NCBI GenBank assembly: GCA_036245805.1
Contig: BTRK01000001.1
Coordinates: 28,031,087 to 28,095,086, forward strand
DNA: 64,000 nt
Direction of reading: 5' to 3'
From: Pristionchus mayeri
Taxonomy: Eukaryota; Nematoda; Chromadorea; Rhabditida; Neodiplogasteridae
Under the pieces are notes generated by a model. That model was not told the DNA's origin, ran no database searches, and saw only the letters and a program-made list of their open reading frames with translations. The translations under genes were made by a program, and so were the position numbers. Below, piece after piece: positions 21,568 through 33,883 of this stretch (position 1 is its first letter; every line of letters begins with the position of its first letter).

Positions 21568-23900
21568 TGCCCTGGTTGACAACTGATTTAGAGATAATAA
21601 TAATTATTATTATAATTTTATCATGTTATTTGGTACTAGGAAAAGATTGTGAATTTCTTAGGCAACTTGAAAACATGATATAGAAGTCACAACTAAGCGA
21701 TAAAGGGATGGGACGATCTGGGTTCTACTCCGTCGCGAGCAGAGAACAATTGAAGAATACTGTTTTTTTAAACAATTTAAAAAAAATTGAAATGTTCCGC
21801 TTCTATTCTCAACCAAAAATGTATAAACAATTAGTGTTCAATCTACATTCCTTTCACTCGCCGTCCATAAATATCGAAATTCCAAGGGAGAGTCACGCGG
21901 TGATTTTCCACGGAACGTACTGCCATAGATCCCTCCTGCCTTATTTGCCTCTTCAATAAATTTTTTTCCAATAAATTGCTTGGGAAAATGCTACTATAAA
22001 ACTGCCCTGTGTGAAGAATGTATTTAATGCCGATGTGAAAATTTATTCTGGTTCAAAAACAATTACAATATCAATTACAAAACGCTAAAATTTCGTATTT
22101 AAATAACATTTTACTAGTTACTAACACAAATCTGATTTGATGGAAACACAGAACATAGAATAGGGACAACGGGCAGAGAAATCAACTGTGGTCCCGGAAT
22201 TATAGTCGGTGAGTATTTTTCGTTTCTTGTTAACTGAGAATCCCGACAAATCGATCATATGAAGCCAACTGCGAAATTGATCTCTCGATATCGTTAAATC
22301 CACTTTTCGCTCCACAGGAGAAGAGTTTACGATCTGAAAAAAAATATTATAGAAAGTTCGAGGCTATATTGATTCATGGAAATCCGAAATAAAAATGGAA
22401 ATTCAAACCTCAAATGCTTCGTATAATCCGATTGCAGTAACCTCTGCAGGTTTCGTGCCAGAACGAAGTTCGACATTATTGGATGAATTCCTGACCAGAT
22501 GCAGCAACGTATCATTTGTTAGCACCGGGCGCTGTAAACGAAAAGAGGTAAGATCATTACTACAGTAATTATAGTCTGCTGAATACGGTATGACAAGAAG
22601 ACATGGTACTCACTCCGTGTGCGAGTACTCTGTAAGTGGTCATCGGAGGCAGGGTGAGCAGCATCTCCTTCACCCTCTCGATGTCTCCTTCGAAATCACT
22701 CAGGGATATTTCCAGGTGCTCAATGCACGGATGTTCTCGAATGAAGCTCTCGACGAATCTGCATAAGTCAACGTCAACGTCGTTCTGGAATAAAATTTCC
22801 GACCTGCATGCGGAGTCCTTTTCGAGATAAACTGTCAACCTTCGGAAATGAAGGGTCTTGAAGGAATCGGACAAGATTCGAACAGTTTCATCTGTGAGCA
22901 CTCCCTGAAATAGCGAGTGTATGCGAGTGGCACAGCAAATTCGAAAATGTTGCTTACTAGTCGCAAGTCTAGCTCAGCGGCCTCTCCTCGCATGAAATAG
23001 CAGCCGAGATCAGTCGTTGAGAGGTCAATTAGCATCGATTGGGGTTCCACTTCACCATCCATTTCTTCAGTGATTTCGATTCCGTTATCCTGGAATAATA
23101 CACTCTAATCTTTTAGATTTTTAGTGCTGTGCAAGTTTGCGATGTACTTACCGAATCGTAGAATATGAGTCCGAATTTGCGATAACCAGAAATCGCCTCA
23201 ACACGATTGATGTATTTGTCCACAGAGCGGAGACTGATTCGATCCCTCAGATTCAAAGTTCTGACGATCTTCGATAGAATCTCAGGAGGGAGCGAATGCA
23301 TCGTGGCCTGAAATTAATTCGATTGAATTTTTTTTTAAATGTTGAATTTAAGTACCTCAGTCACTTGGTCGACTTGGTCTTGGACGTCCATTTCGTCTCC
23401 GAATCTGGAATGCCAGATTGGTCCAAATCGTCAAGGGTGTATTTAGAACGTCGGGTGGATGAACAACAATGGCAAAATCGGAATCGGAGAAGTTTAGCCC
23501 TGGAAGGAGCAAATGGCATTTGCGGACTTATAAATGAATTCTGAATACGCCTTGCGCATACCATTGATTACAAGCATCCAATTAAGATGGAGAGGTGAGA
23601 CATATTGTAAAAATGCGAGAGAATGGAAGCGGCTCCCTAAATGATAAGGCAAGCAATATACAACCCTCTGGCAATCCTCCCTGTGGCTACGCTCGACATT
23701 GAACGATTTAGGTTGAACGGCAAAGGGGAAAACAGAAATGTATTACAATATTTCGTCGATATATGGTAAAATGCGTTAGCAACGCTTTTTGGCTAAATTC
23801 AATTTTAATTTTTTAGATGAATCTGAGGAAACGAGAAGAGGATAACCGGAGAGTTGAAGGATGGAGACGAGGTCAGCCTTCAAGAGGAGCGCGAAAACAG
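21568..23900. repeat. Segmental duplication, copy 1
   Basis: Matches 24825-26933 (and beyond the inserted element, to about 27870) over the F-box gene and both flanks. Shared landmarks are CCCTGGTTGACAA at the left, the AATTAGTGTTCA block, the five coding exons, and the CTCTGGCAATCCTCCCTGTG block upstream of the gene. Copy 1 has about 130 extra bases near 21600-21710. Confidence 0.85.
22121..23391 (-). CDS. F-box protein, tandem copy 1 (316 aa)
   Basis: Exons on the minus strand: 23391-23356, 23307-23152, 23089-22958, 22904-22614, 22531-22409, 22333-22121; all phases agree. The F-box is at residues ~15-50 (LPPEILSKIVRTLNLRDRI then LRSVDKYINRVEAI). It is followed by a divergent C-terminal region with FIREHPCIEHLEISLSDFEG and SRDQFRSWLHMIDL. 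No FTH or leucine-rich repeat domain is obvious. F-box proteins bind SKP1 and recruit substrates to SCF ubiquitin ligases; the substrate here is unknown. The start is a 12-residue first exon (MDVQDQ..) preceded by an acceptor-like ATTCCAG, which suggests trans-splicing or a 5' UTR intron. Its sister at 25127-26475 has the same structure. Confidence 0.85.
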
Positions 23901-24267
23901 GGTAGGAAGTATTCTTTCTTTCTACGAGAACGAACAGTGTGGTGCATAGTACTAATCATATCATTGCCACTCATTACATCTACCGCCCTAATTCTAGAGA
24001 TTTGCTGACGCTGGTTCTCGGATCAGAGGCTAACTATTCTATCCCGAGTGCCTCCTCTTCGGTATCGTTCTCCATCAGACCAGACGAAAACAGATATGAA
24101 AAGTCGATTGAATCTTCCCTTGTTCTATTGATCCCCATTCACACATTTCTTCCACCGAGTGTAATTATTATAAAATGGTTTATCAACGACTATACACCGT
24201 CTCCTTATGTTTCCATGTGCAACTATCCTTATCTGTCGGCTCGCACATCCTTCTGTCTTCAAAGTGC

Positions 24268-24766
24268 TTACAATTGCGCATTTGATCCAGAGAAATGGGC
24301 AACATATTCCTTCTCGGAATCACTGGTAGGATTGAGTGCGACGCACCACTTAAACATTCCATCTGAAGGTGGAAAGTATTGGATGGATAGAGAGATATTT
24401 CGCAAAAGTAATCATAATCAAAACTGACGGTACTCTACGTCGGTGCAGTTGTTCTCTATCATAAGATAAGGCTCGACTCCTTGCATCCCGGATCCATCAG
24501 AAGCCTGGAAAATAAATGATATCGAAATAAATTAACTTCTCCACTAATATGGTATCGAGCGCGCCAGTGCTCATTGCCATTGAGGAGCTGGAAAAAACAA
24601 TTTTTATGATGAAAATTATGGATACTCACGTAAATTCTTCTGATTTCGACTTGATCGTCACAGTTGGCCCATCCCGGCCCGTGATCTCGGTATTGACGAG
24701 CATTCGGTGCGCAAGATCGTCCATTCTGGACTCATATCCTACCATTACAAGATTCGTAAGGGCCAT
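24268..24766 (-). CDS. Transthyretin-like (TTR) family protein, possibly partial
   Basis: Exons on the minus strand: 24766-24630, 24587-24545, 24504-24429, 24362-24268; all phases agree. The third exon holds GVEPYLMIENNC, matching the (D/E)PYLK(I/V)xHxC core of nematode TTR-like proteins, which are small secreted beta-sandwich proteins. The C-terminal exon (MFKWCVALN..) has the second conserved Cys. The first exon could be extended at its 5' end to an acceptor at 24796 (SLFLVSAS in frame), so a signal-peptide exon may lie further upstream. The plus-strand gene at 30854-35107 has the same exon lengths (76 bases) and phases at the core exon. It lies between the two copies of the F-box duplication. 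Long frames on the opposite strand are shadows. Confidence 0.6.
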
Positions 24767-24824
24767 GGTCTCACTGGCACTCACAAGGAAAAGAGACTGA
24801 ATAGATGCAAGAAGCTTATGGCGC

Positions 24825-26933
24825 GGCCCTGGTTGACAAATGATTAAGAGATATGGGAACTACTGCTTCGCGGCAGAGAGCAATTGAATAATACTGTTTT
24901 TTTAAAAGAATAACAATTGAAATGCTCCGCTTCTATTCTCGACCAAAAATACATCCACAATTAGTGTTCATGTCCATTACTTCCACTCGCCGCCCATAAA
25001 CATCGAAATACCAAGGGAGAGTCACGGGGCGATTTTCCACGGAACGTATTGCCTTAGATCACTGGCTTCTTTGGCCTCTTCAAAAGATATTTTTTTTCCA
25101 ATAGATGGCTTTGGAAAAGTCTACTCTCAAACTGCCCCGTGTAAAGAATTTATTTCAATTCCGATGTGAAAATAAATATTTATTCTAGTTGAAAAACAAT
25201 TACAATACCAATTATAAAACGCAAACATTTCGCACTGAAATAACATGTTCCTAGTTACTAACACAAGTTGATTTGATGGAAAGACAAAACATAGAATAGG
25301 GACAACGAGCAGAGTGTTAACTGAGAATCTCGACAAATCGATGTTGTGAAGCCAACTACGAAATTCATCTCTCGATATCGTAAAATTCACTTTTCGTTCC
25401 ACAGTTGAAGCATCTACGATCTGAAAAAATATAAATAACAGAAAGTTCTAGGCTTTATTGATTTATCGAAACCCAAATTGAAATGGAAAGTCAAACCTCG
25501 AATGCTTCGTTTAATCCGATTGCAGTAATCTCTGCAGGTTTAGTACCAGAACAAAGCTCGACATTCTTGGATGAATTCCTGACCAAATGAAGCAACGTTT
25601 CATCCGTGATCACCGGACGCTGTAAATGAAGAGGTAAGATCCTACAGTAATTATAGTCTGCTGAATACGGTATGACAATAAGATGAGGTACTCACTACGT
25701 GTGCGAGTACTCTGTAAGTGGCCATCGGAGGCAGGTCGAGGAGCATCTCCTTCACCCTATCGACGTCTCCTTCGAAATCACTCAGGGATATTTCCAGGTG
25801 CTCAATGCAAGGATGCTCTCGAATGAAGTTTTCGATGAATCTGCAAAAGACGACGTAAAATTCATTCTGGAATCTGCATTCCGACCTGCATGCGGAGTCC
25901 TTTTCGAGATGAACAGTCAACTGTTGGAAGTGAAGGGTCTTGAAGGAATTGCACAGCATTTGAGCAGTTTCATCTGTGAGCACTCCCTGAAATAGCAAGT
26001 GTATGCGAGTGGCACAGCAAAGCCGAAACTGTTGCTTACCAGTCGGATAGCGAGCTCATCGGCTTCTCCTCGCATGAGATATGTGACGAGATCAGTCGTT
26101 GAGATGTCAATACGCATCGTTCGAGGTTCCTCTTCACCATCCATTTCTTCAGTAATTTCGATTCCGATATCCTGGAATAATACAATCTACTCTAACCTTT
26201 CGGATTCTTTGTGGTGTGCAAGTTGCAATTTACTAACCGAATCGTAGAGTATGAGTCCGAACTGGCGATAACCAGAAATCTTCTCAACTCGATTGATGTA
26301 TTTGTCCACAGAGCGGAGGCAGATTCGATCCCTCAGATTCAGATTACTGACGATCTTTGAAAGAATCTCAGGAGGGAGCGAATGCATGGTGGCCTGAAAT
26401 TAATTTGATTGAATTTTTTTAAATGTTTAAGTTAATTACCTCGGGCACTTGGTCGACTTGGTATTGGATGTCCATTTCGTCTCCGAATCTGGAATGTTAG
26501 AATAGTCCAAATGGTCAAGCTTGTAATTAGAAAGTCGGGTGGATAAACAACAATGACAATTTCGGAATCGGAGAAGTTAAGCTCTCGAAGGAGCAAGTGA
26601 CAAATGAAAACTGAATACGCCTTGCGCATTCCATTTATTAGAAGCATAAAATGTATATTGACGGATGAGACATATCGTAAAACCGCGAGGGAACGGAACC
26701 ACCTCCCTAAATGATAAGGCAAGCAATATACACCTCTCTGGCAATCCTCCCTGTGGATACGCTCGAATTTGAACGATTTAGGGTTGAACGGCTAATGTGA
26801 AAATAAATTGGTATTGGAGTATTTCGAACGATTTTTTTATATAATACATGCATTTGAAAAGGATTTTTTGGTTAATTTTCACTTTCAGTTTTCCATGATT
26901 CTGAGAAAACGAGAACTGGATCACCAGAGAGTA
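24825..26933. repeat. Segmental duplication, copy 2
   Basis: Homologous to 21568-23900. Similarity continues on the far side of the mariner-type element at 26934-27824, so that element inserted after the duplication. A third, shorter match to the left part of the unit lies at about 35230-35370. Confidence 0.85.
25127..26475 (-). CDS. F-box protein, tandem copy 2, with altered C-terminus
   Basis: Exons on the minus strand: 26475-26440, 26393-26238, 26171-26040, 25986-25696, 25619-25497, 25420-25127. Exon lengths 1-5 equal those of the copy at 22121-23391 and the F-box (LPPEILSKIVSNLNLRDRI) is kept. The last exon lacks 49 bases found in copy 1, right after FSVN. This shifts the frame, and translation continues about 65 residues in new sequence to a stop at 25127. 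The protein may still work through its F-box, but the new tail is unlikely to be selected. Confidence 0.75.
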
Positions 26934-27824
26934 TTGGGGTGTCCGGAAAGTTCGTACATTTTTCTATTTAACTTATTTCAACAATGATTAAGCTTTATTA
27001 GTAATGTATACATATCACTCACATTGCCACTAACTGACTCTATCGAGTGGTCGTAATCATGAGCCCTATGTTCTTGAAAGCAAAATGCTTCAAGAGACTA
27101 AATTCTGATAATTCTCTCACCACATCACCTCGATTCTTGAACTTCACTGCTTTGCATTGTTTGGAGAAAGCTCGGAAAAAGTGGCGATCGTATGGCTAGG
27201 GATCCTGAGTTTACGATAGAGGGGGAAGAATCTCGATATTCGATTCAGCCATTGTAATCCGAGCCAAATTCGCGAGATGAGGGCTCATACTTTCAATCAG
27301 AAAAATTGGTTTTCCTTCGCACAAGAGTCTGAGAGGAGTTCTAATGGCGACCTCTTCGTGTTGGTTAGAGCATATGACGGCAGTAATGATAGTGCCATGA
27401 GGGATAATATGAGGGCATATCCAACCAAGCACGAATATAAAGAAGTCGCGTGTTTCCAATTTTCCGAGATATTTCTTATTTGAAACGTGATTGCTCTTTT
27501 TTTCGGCACTAAAATACGGAAGTCTCTTCGCAGTGGTAATGTATGTGATCTAATGCTTATCCATGGCGATAATGGAAATGATCCAACAAAAGTTCGATCT
27601 ACGATAGAGCAATTCCCTACATGCATGTAGCAAAACTGCTCATAATTCACGTCAATACGCGGTCACTTTAACACATGTATACAATATGAGACTTATCCAA
27701 TCCGTTTACCATTCAGTTTCTGTATACTTCCACATATTATGTATACACTGTACTATGTATCAGGAGCATTGGTCCTCGCAATATCTTTTTAAGATGAGAT
27801 GAACGAACTTTCCGGACACCCCAA
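26934..27824 (-). mobile_element. Degenerate mariner-type transposon with TTGGGGTGTCC ends
   Basis: Inverted ends TTGGGGTGTCCGGAAAGTTCG, flanked by TA at 26932-26933 and 27825-27826. On the minus strand, fragments such as SPHLANLARITMAESNIEILP resemble the mariner catalytic-domain segment ARPHxAxxTxxxIxxxGWExLxHPPYSPDL, followed by a broken remainder. Stops and frameshifts show it is dead. It landed in copy 2 of the F-box duplication. Confidence 0.82.
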
Positions 27825-29325
27825 TAGAAAAAACAGTGACGAGGTCGGTTTTCAAGAGTAGCTCCACCATAGGTAGAGACCAGAAGCCACTCCCACTTTT
27901 AGGAATATTGGCCCGACAGTTCGAATTCTTAACCAAATCGGACGATCAAAAGTGATTTCGGTAGTTCTTAGGATCCTTCACAAATGACCACTGGAGCATC
28001 ATGAACATACATCTCTAATTAGGTCAGCATACGCTAATTAAGGTCGTGTATAGAGGTAAAATGGGTCATGATAGTAGTGTGCAGCTGCTCCACTCGCAGT
28101 TTGTAGTTCCTACCAGTAAGAAACATCGTACAAAATTGGAAAACAGAAGGATGTTTTTCCGAACTGTCGGAACGTTTACCAGATTTAATACAAATGTTGC
28201 AAAAAAGTACAAACCTATTTCAATAGAGGGGATTCGAACCTGGACTCGGGCACTAGAGGTAGACTTCTACCACCACACCAAATGGACAGATTCTATACCG
28301 CGATCAAAAGCGACTGATGAATGAACTTGATAACTTGTTCATTTTTCACAAATTCCCGAGAGTAAGGTTTTCCGATAATAATTCTTTGCAGAGTTAAAAT
28401 ATAGTTCTAAATGACGAAGCATGGCCTTATTCAGACCGAAAGGGTTGCATTAGGCACATTAATTGCCTGGTACGACGATTTTGGCAGAACGCGTTGTGGT
28501 CTCTAACCATAGGGTAGGAAGTTTGTAACGTCCTTCCAATCTACAAGAACTAAGATCGGTGCATAGTCCTGGAAAAAGTAAGGAGAACAGGAAATATTTG
28601 AATTCCCGCAATTCCTTATCTCGGCTCCCATTAGAGGGAGCGACTTAATTTTACATGCCATATTTCGAATTTCAAGGACATAGCTCGGCAGGCGTCGAAA
28701 TATGGAAAAATTTAAATATTTCCTCTTCTCCTTGACTTTTTCCACTACATCAGAGAAGTCCAACTCTCTTAACATCGCACGCTCTTCATCGATTAGGAAA
28801 CAGAAGATCGCAAAACCGAGAAAAACAAAGATAAACGTGCAGTCAAGCGATTTTACAATCGTAAACGGCTACGCTAGGTGTTTTAGTTTTAGCCGCCTAC
28901 TGCTAGGACTACGTAACTCTGCTGTCAAAAGTGCTCCTAGTTAACTATACGTTTCGCGATCGAGATCACTACCACTTTACCGACACCGGGGGATAGAGGG
29001 TCTGCACAGGCGGGGGTTCGATCTCGGAAAAATTGAGAGAATCAGACGAATTATTCGATTCGAGGGAAATATTATGTTCCACTCATTTCCATGGTGAACG
29101 AGATGTATCAGAGGGTTCATTGAATACAGTGATTGATCCAGTCTGTCTTAGGAGCGTGCCCCCAGGTGGAGATCATGGAGAAAGGAAGCCCCGCTGAAAT
29201 TGGTCCTGGCTCTGCCTTTTATTTTCATTCTCCACTTATTCATTCACCATTTTGTCCGTCTCCTCCTTAAATAAGCCCTAATTAAGCTTAATCATTCCCT
29301 TTTTAGACTTACAAATATTTTCAGA
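27825..29325. other. Intergenic region before the intact F-box-like gene
   Basis: Starts with the tail of the F-box duplication (to about 27870). Holds a tRNA-like stretch at 28223-28290 and, near 28690-28800, a minus-strand fragment (LRELDFSD) resembling sequence upstream of the F-box gene copies. No supported gene. Confidence 0.5.
28223..28290 (-). repeat. tRNA-like segment (A and B boxes), SINE or tRNA relic
   Basis: On the minus strand TGGTGTGGTGG (28270-28280) fits an A box and GGTTCGAATCC (28230-28240) a B box, 30 bases apart as in tRNA genes. The acceptor arms do not pair convincingly, so I do not call a functional tRNA. Confidence 0.4.
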
Positions 29326-30467
29326 ATGGAGCACAATCGGGAAGAAGCAGAAATCAATCTGACCAATTTGCCCTCCGACATCATTCGACTTATCTTCCCA
29401 GTGGGATTGGAATCTATCGAAGAAATGAAACTTGTGAGTGGAAAACTGTCATGTGAATTAGGTTTTTAACTAATGAAAGCACCATCTTAGATTTCCCGCA
29501 GATGGAATTCTCTTGCGCTTTCGCATCTTAACACTGGAAGGAACTTTCCTGCAATGGAGCAGATCTCTTTGAGTGCACAGGGAATTTGTAATTCCGCTGT
29601 GGAAATGTCTATTCCGAATAAGCTTCGATCATATTATGGGTTGTCAGGATGCACTTTACAGTATCAAACGGACGTAAGTTATTAAATTATTTTTAGTCAA
29701 TAAATTAAACAAAAAATTCAGATGCTGAAAGTTGTTTGTCCAATTCTTGGCTATGGGTTACCGACTAAAATCGCCCAATCATTCGCGCGTTGTATTTCCC
29801 GTTCATCGGGCATCTCCATGCTTACAATTGACAGAAATAGAATGCATGAACTCAATTATATCAGATTCTTGATAAAAGATGTGAAAGTGAACGAAATATT
29901 CATCGATAACTGTGGGCTTTCTTGCAATTTCGGGTATATTTTGCCTCTTGTTTTTCGACGTAAAAACGTGTTTTGCTATTTTAATTAAAAATAAGTTTTT
30001 ATTCCAGGAATCAGCTGTTGGATCTGCTCAGAGATGCAGTCGTTAACCGTGTCGTTATTGGTTCAAACCATTTCTTCCTAGGCTTCTTTCTTGGTGAGAC
30101 ATGTTCATATTATCCCTGAATTTCCGAACACACCGCTTCTATCTGTCATTTATTGGGGTTAATGCAATATAAATAAATGGGAATTGTGTAGCTAGTACCG
30201 GTGTATCAATAATAGACATTTGTTTCAGCTGCTAATGGTGTTCAATTATGGGACGCGGCATTGCAATTGGTGGCCGAAGTGGAGATAAAGACGAGTGGAG
30301 AGTTCGACACCGGCATCTCCACTGACAAGATCAACCAATTTCTGGAGCACGCAAGATCTGGTCTCACTGATTCGGGAAATGACGTCACTGCAAAACTCTT
30401 CATGGATGAGCCGCAGAAAGGTTTCATGACTGCGCGTATAATACTGCGTCGCCGCAAGTCTAATTGA
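29326..30467 (+). CDS. F-box-like family protein, intact member (275 aa)
   Basis: Exons: 29326-29433, 29491-29673, 29722-29933, 30008-30093, 30229-30467; every phase agrees and no stop intervenes. Residues ~15-45 carry the F-box-like motif split over two exons (NLPSDIIRLIF, then ISRRWNSLAL). The middle part is helical with hydrophobic repeats. The fourth exon has NQLLDLLRD and the last SGNDVTAKLFMD with a basic end (LRRRKSN). It is the template for reading the three broken relatives at 1-5878, 14249-15450 and 16704-18778. A TTTTCAG just before the start may be a trans-splice acceptor. A role as a substrate receptor for an SCF-type ligase is inference from the F-box-like start; the family is otherwise uncharacterised by me. 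Confidence 0.8.
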
Positions 30468-31669
30468 ATCAATCAATCAATGATTTTTCTTAATGTCGTA
30501 GCTTGCAAATTAACTAAAATATTTTAACTAATTCGTTTTTATGTTACTTTTCCCGACGGATGTCTTGCAATTTTAAATTAATAAAATAAGATTCTATGAT
30601 ACAATTCCATGACCCTGCAACACTTAGAACATTGTTTACACTAAATAATATAAACCGTCGCTCGAAACCAAGAGCTTCACGTCAACAGAATGGCGTCATT
30701 TTGAAGAATGACGAGTGGGCAGAAATATCATGTTCGTTGTCTTTGTCATCTCGCCCGTGAGCTATGCGAAATTCCTCGTTCTACCAGTCAAAACCTCCTC
30801 TCACATTCTGAATCCACATATAAGGGCGGCTTCCGACTGTTCGTCATGCAACGATGCAGCTATCCTTGATCACTCTCGTCGCTCTATGGGGATCCTTCCG
30901 AGTCCAAGAGGAAGAAACTGGGGTATGTTTGAGTAATTGCTTATCTTTGGCAATGTCTTTATTGTATTTGGTTATTGTATTTGGTCAAAACAAGCATCCG
31001 GAGTGGTTCTAGTTAGGACGGTTGGACAATAACTTGCAGAAGAGACTTTGTACCGCTGAAAACACTTCGATTTTTTAATACAAGGCTTCATCAGGTGGTA
31101 CCAAGATCTTAGAAAGGGTTTCAAAAATACTTTCTGCCTTAAAAATATGCTAGTTTCCTTACAGGTAAAACATATCAGCATTCGCGGGCATATTAAATGC
31201 GACAACGGGAGAAAAGGGACTTTCTTCAAGCTCTGGCTTATGGTTGGTTCTAAATCAATATGAAAATTTTTGGAAAGTGTTAAGATAGCCACTTATTAAT
31301 CTGAAATTTCAGGAAGATGACGTTGGATGGTTCAACGATGACGATTTGGTTGATTCGACTGAAGTAAAGGTGAGTTGTCAAAAATCATTCATTAAACACA
31401 GAACTGTTTCTTAAAATCATTCTTTTTTCCATAATAAATAGCATTTTCTTATAAGATATTATTTTTGTAATCGTTATTTTTATATCACCATTTGCAGGTC
31501 GAAGATTCGGGAAAGAAGTGGTACCAGATGAGTGGAGAAATGCGTTAGTACTTAATTTAAAAATAAATGATTAATATAGGCTAGTGATGGACATCAGAGC
31601 GAGGTCGAGCCTTATCTGAAGGTTGAGCATAACTGCTGGGATAGGGAGTACAGGCGTAAGTTTAACTTA

Positions 31670-33836
31670 TCAGGTTGATGCAAAAGTTTCTTTCTTTTTT
31701 ACATTTCAAATTTCTGCTGGCGTGCGTAGGCGTTCACGATTTTCTAAAAACTATCTGTTATGGCGGTGATAGCAGATTGATTTCGTGTGTTTGCTTTCAA
31801 TCTACGTATCGCATAAAAATGCTGGTAAATTTTCGAAACGAAACATAGGAAAACTGCATTTTTTAAACGTTTTTATTGGGTCCTGATTTTCTTTTAATAA
31901 TTTATCATGTGTTACAGCACAGAGTTATAGAATGATTGCTACGGGAAATAAGGACATGATATTACGATGCCATAACTTGATGACAAAGGGAAAAATGGCA
32001 ATAAATAAGTTTAAGAGAGAGCTAATTAGCAGTAATGAGAGTAAGCAATATTATGGATTGATTTTACTCTAAGTGAGAACAATTCACTATTTCTAGAGAT
32101 GACAATATTATGAGGGATACAGTTCCACAAGGGAACTGCTCTATTGGTGAGAAAGGAATGGTAAAAAGTGGAAGTGGAACGGCGTTTACGTAATTGAAAA
32201 AGATTTGGGCGTCTAGGTCGAGGAGGTACTAGGTATAGGAATTCGGGACAGCCTATGTCAACATCTGCATGAATCACTTTATATATAAACACTAGGTCAA
32301 TAATGGTACGTCGGTATTCTAACGGTTCTAATTGAAAATAACGCAGACGGTCAGGATAAGATCTACAGGCGATGCCACATTTCAGAAGTACAGATTTGGT
32401 GAACTTGCGCTGAACACACTCGATGCTACGAGATAAGTCTATACTCTGAGGGGACCAAAGTTCAGAGCAATATTCGAGTATAGGGCGGACGTAAGTAACA
32501 AAGAGACAAGAATACAGTTTAGGATTTTTGGAGACAAAGGATCGCAGGATGTATGAGCAACGAGAACGGGCCTTTGAGATCTTACTAGATATGTGTGCGC
32601 TGAACTCAAGTTTATTAGAGTATGTGACTCCTAGATCGGTGAACTGGGATACGGTAGGGAGAGAAGTGCCATTAAGAGTGAAGATAGAGGGGGGATGTGA
32701 TCTTCCAATTAGCATTGTTTCGGTCTTAGTGAGGGATACGGTAAGGCCCCAGTCAGATGACCACTTATATAGAATCTCAAGAGAGGATTGGAGAGAGGCA
32801 GGGTCAGAGTAAGACCAGAGTTTAACATCATCTGCGTAAAGAATACAGTGTACATTAGGAGGAATTAAGGAGGGCAGGTCACTGATGTACAGGGAGAAAA
32901 GAAGGGGTCCTAAAACAGAGCCTTGGGGAACTCCTTAGAGGGCAGGGAAAGAAGGAGAGGAAGAGGCATTGATGGAGACAGATTGTGATCTACCGAATAA
33001 GAAAGAGCGAATCCAGGACAGGAGGGAACCACAAATGCTTAGAAGTGAACATTTGTGAATGAGTAAGTCGATTGGGATAGAGTCAAAGGCGCGAGAGAAA
33101 TCGATAAATGCAACAGAAATGTAGTGGCCATCGTTAAGTGCAGAGTGCCATTGAGATAATAGTGATTCTTATAATAGTGATGTACTTGATCTGCGAATTA
33201 AAACAGCGCTAGAACAAGAGTTGATTCTTCAGATGAACACAATAAATCCGCATTCGAATGTGCGTCGGAAACAACGGACATCAAAAAGTGTTCCAGCGTC
33301 TCAAAATCATAGTTTTAAAAAATTCAGCTCATGAACCGCTGAGCGAATCCTTTCATAAATTATGCATGCATGCTTAAACAGTAAGGTACTTCAGAATTAA
33401 TTGCAATTTATCCCTCTTCATCTTCGCGCAAGAATACAGTGCTCATTAATTTAAATTCCAAAATTTTGAAACTGTCTATTTCTATATTTGGGCCAATGTT
33501 TCAAAAATGATATTCGTTGCAGAATACTCTTGTCGTGTCATACTACATACCGAAACATAGTACTCCACAATAACGTGTCAAATTTAGCCCCAGCACTTTC
33601 CTCTTCGGAGCTTCGGGCGATTGAAAACTCGGTATTATGGACCTGGTTCGATTACTTCCCAATTAAGCTGTCCTATTCTCGCCGATCAAATCGGTTCAGC
33701 ATATTGCCCGTTATAGAGTGGACTAATGCCGGTATCAACAGTGAAAAGTCATTAGTTGATTGGTCAAATGGAAAGAACTGGGGAAGCTAAAATGTTCCTT
33801 TCACAAAAAAAGAAAGAAACTTTTGCATCAACCTAA
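31670..33836. mobile_element. Mariner-type element with GGTTGATGCAAAAG ends, carrying a nested LINE
   Basis: Inverted ends (TCAGGTTGATGCAAAAGTTTC left, mirrored right with TTAGG) flanked by TA. The outer parts resemble the relic at 6255-7135 in sequence and order. Its right part contains broken transposase-like coding sequence. The interior 31910-33180 is an unrelated LINE fragment. Confidence 0.8.
31910..33180 (-). mobile_element. 5'-truncated LINE fragment with reverse transcriptase
   Basis: On the minus strand the frame reads VAFIDFSRAFDSI, then GVPQGSVLGPLLFSLYISD, then the catalytic YADD, and a C-terminal segment (YCSELWSPQS..) typical of Jockey/CR1-like non-LTR elements. The frame ends at 32026. 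An in-frame TAA sits just before GVPQG at 32935-32937. The endonuclease part is missing. It is nested in a mariner-type element and is dead. Confidence 0.88.
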
Positions 33837-33883
33837 TACATTTCATTTTTTCCTGCAAACTTTTCTTCTGATGGGGGCTACTA

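Noticed and set aside
23939..24427. 162-codon plus-strand frame
   Set aside because: Overlaps the opposite-strand TTR-like exons, which have matching splice phases and a family motif. The plus frame has no recognisable domain.
30854..31548. A complete 58-residue secreted peptide gene as the main call
   Set aside because: The next exon encodes the TTR-like core and the terminal exon matches the relative's C-terminus, so a damaged TTR-like gene explains more. The short read-through product remains possible.
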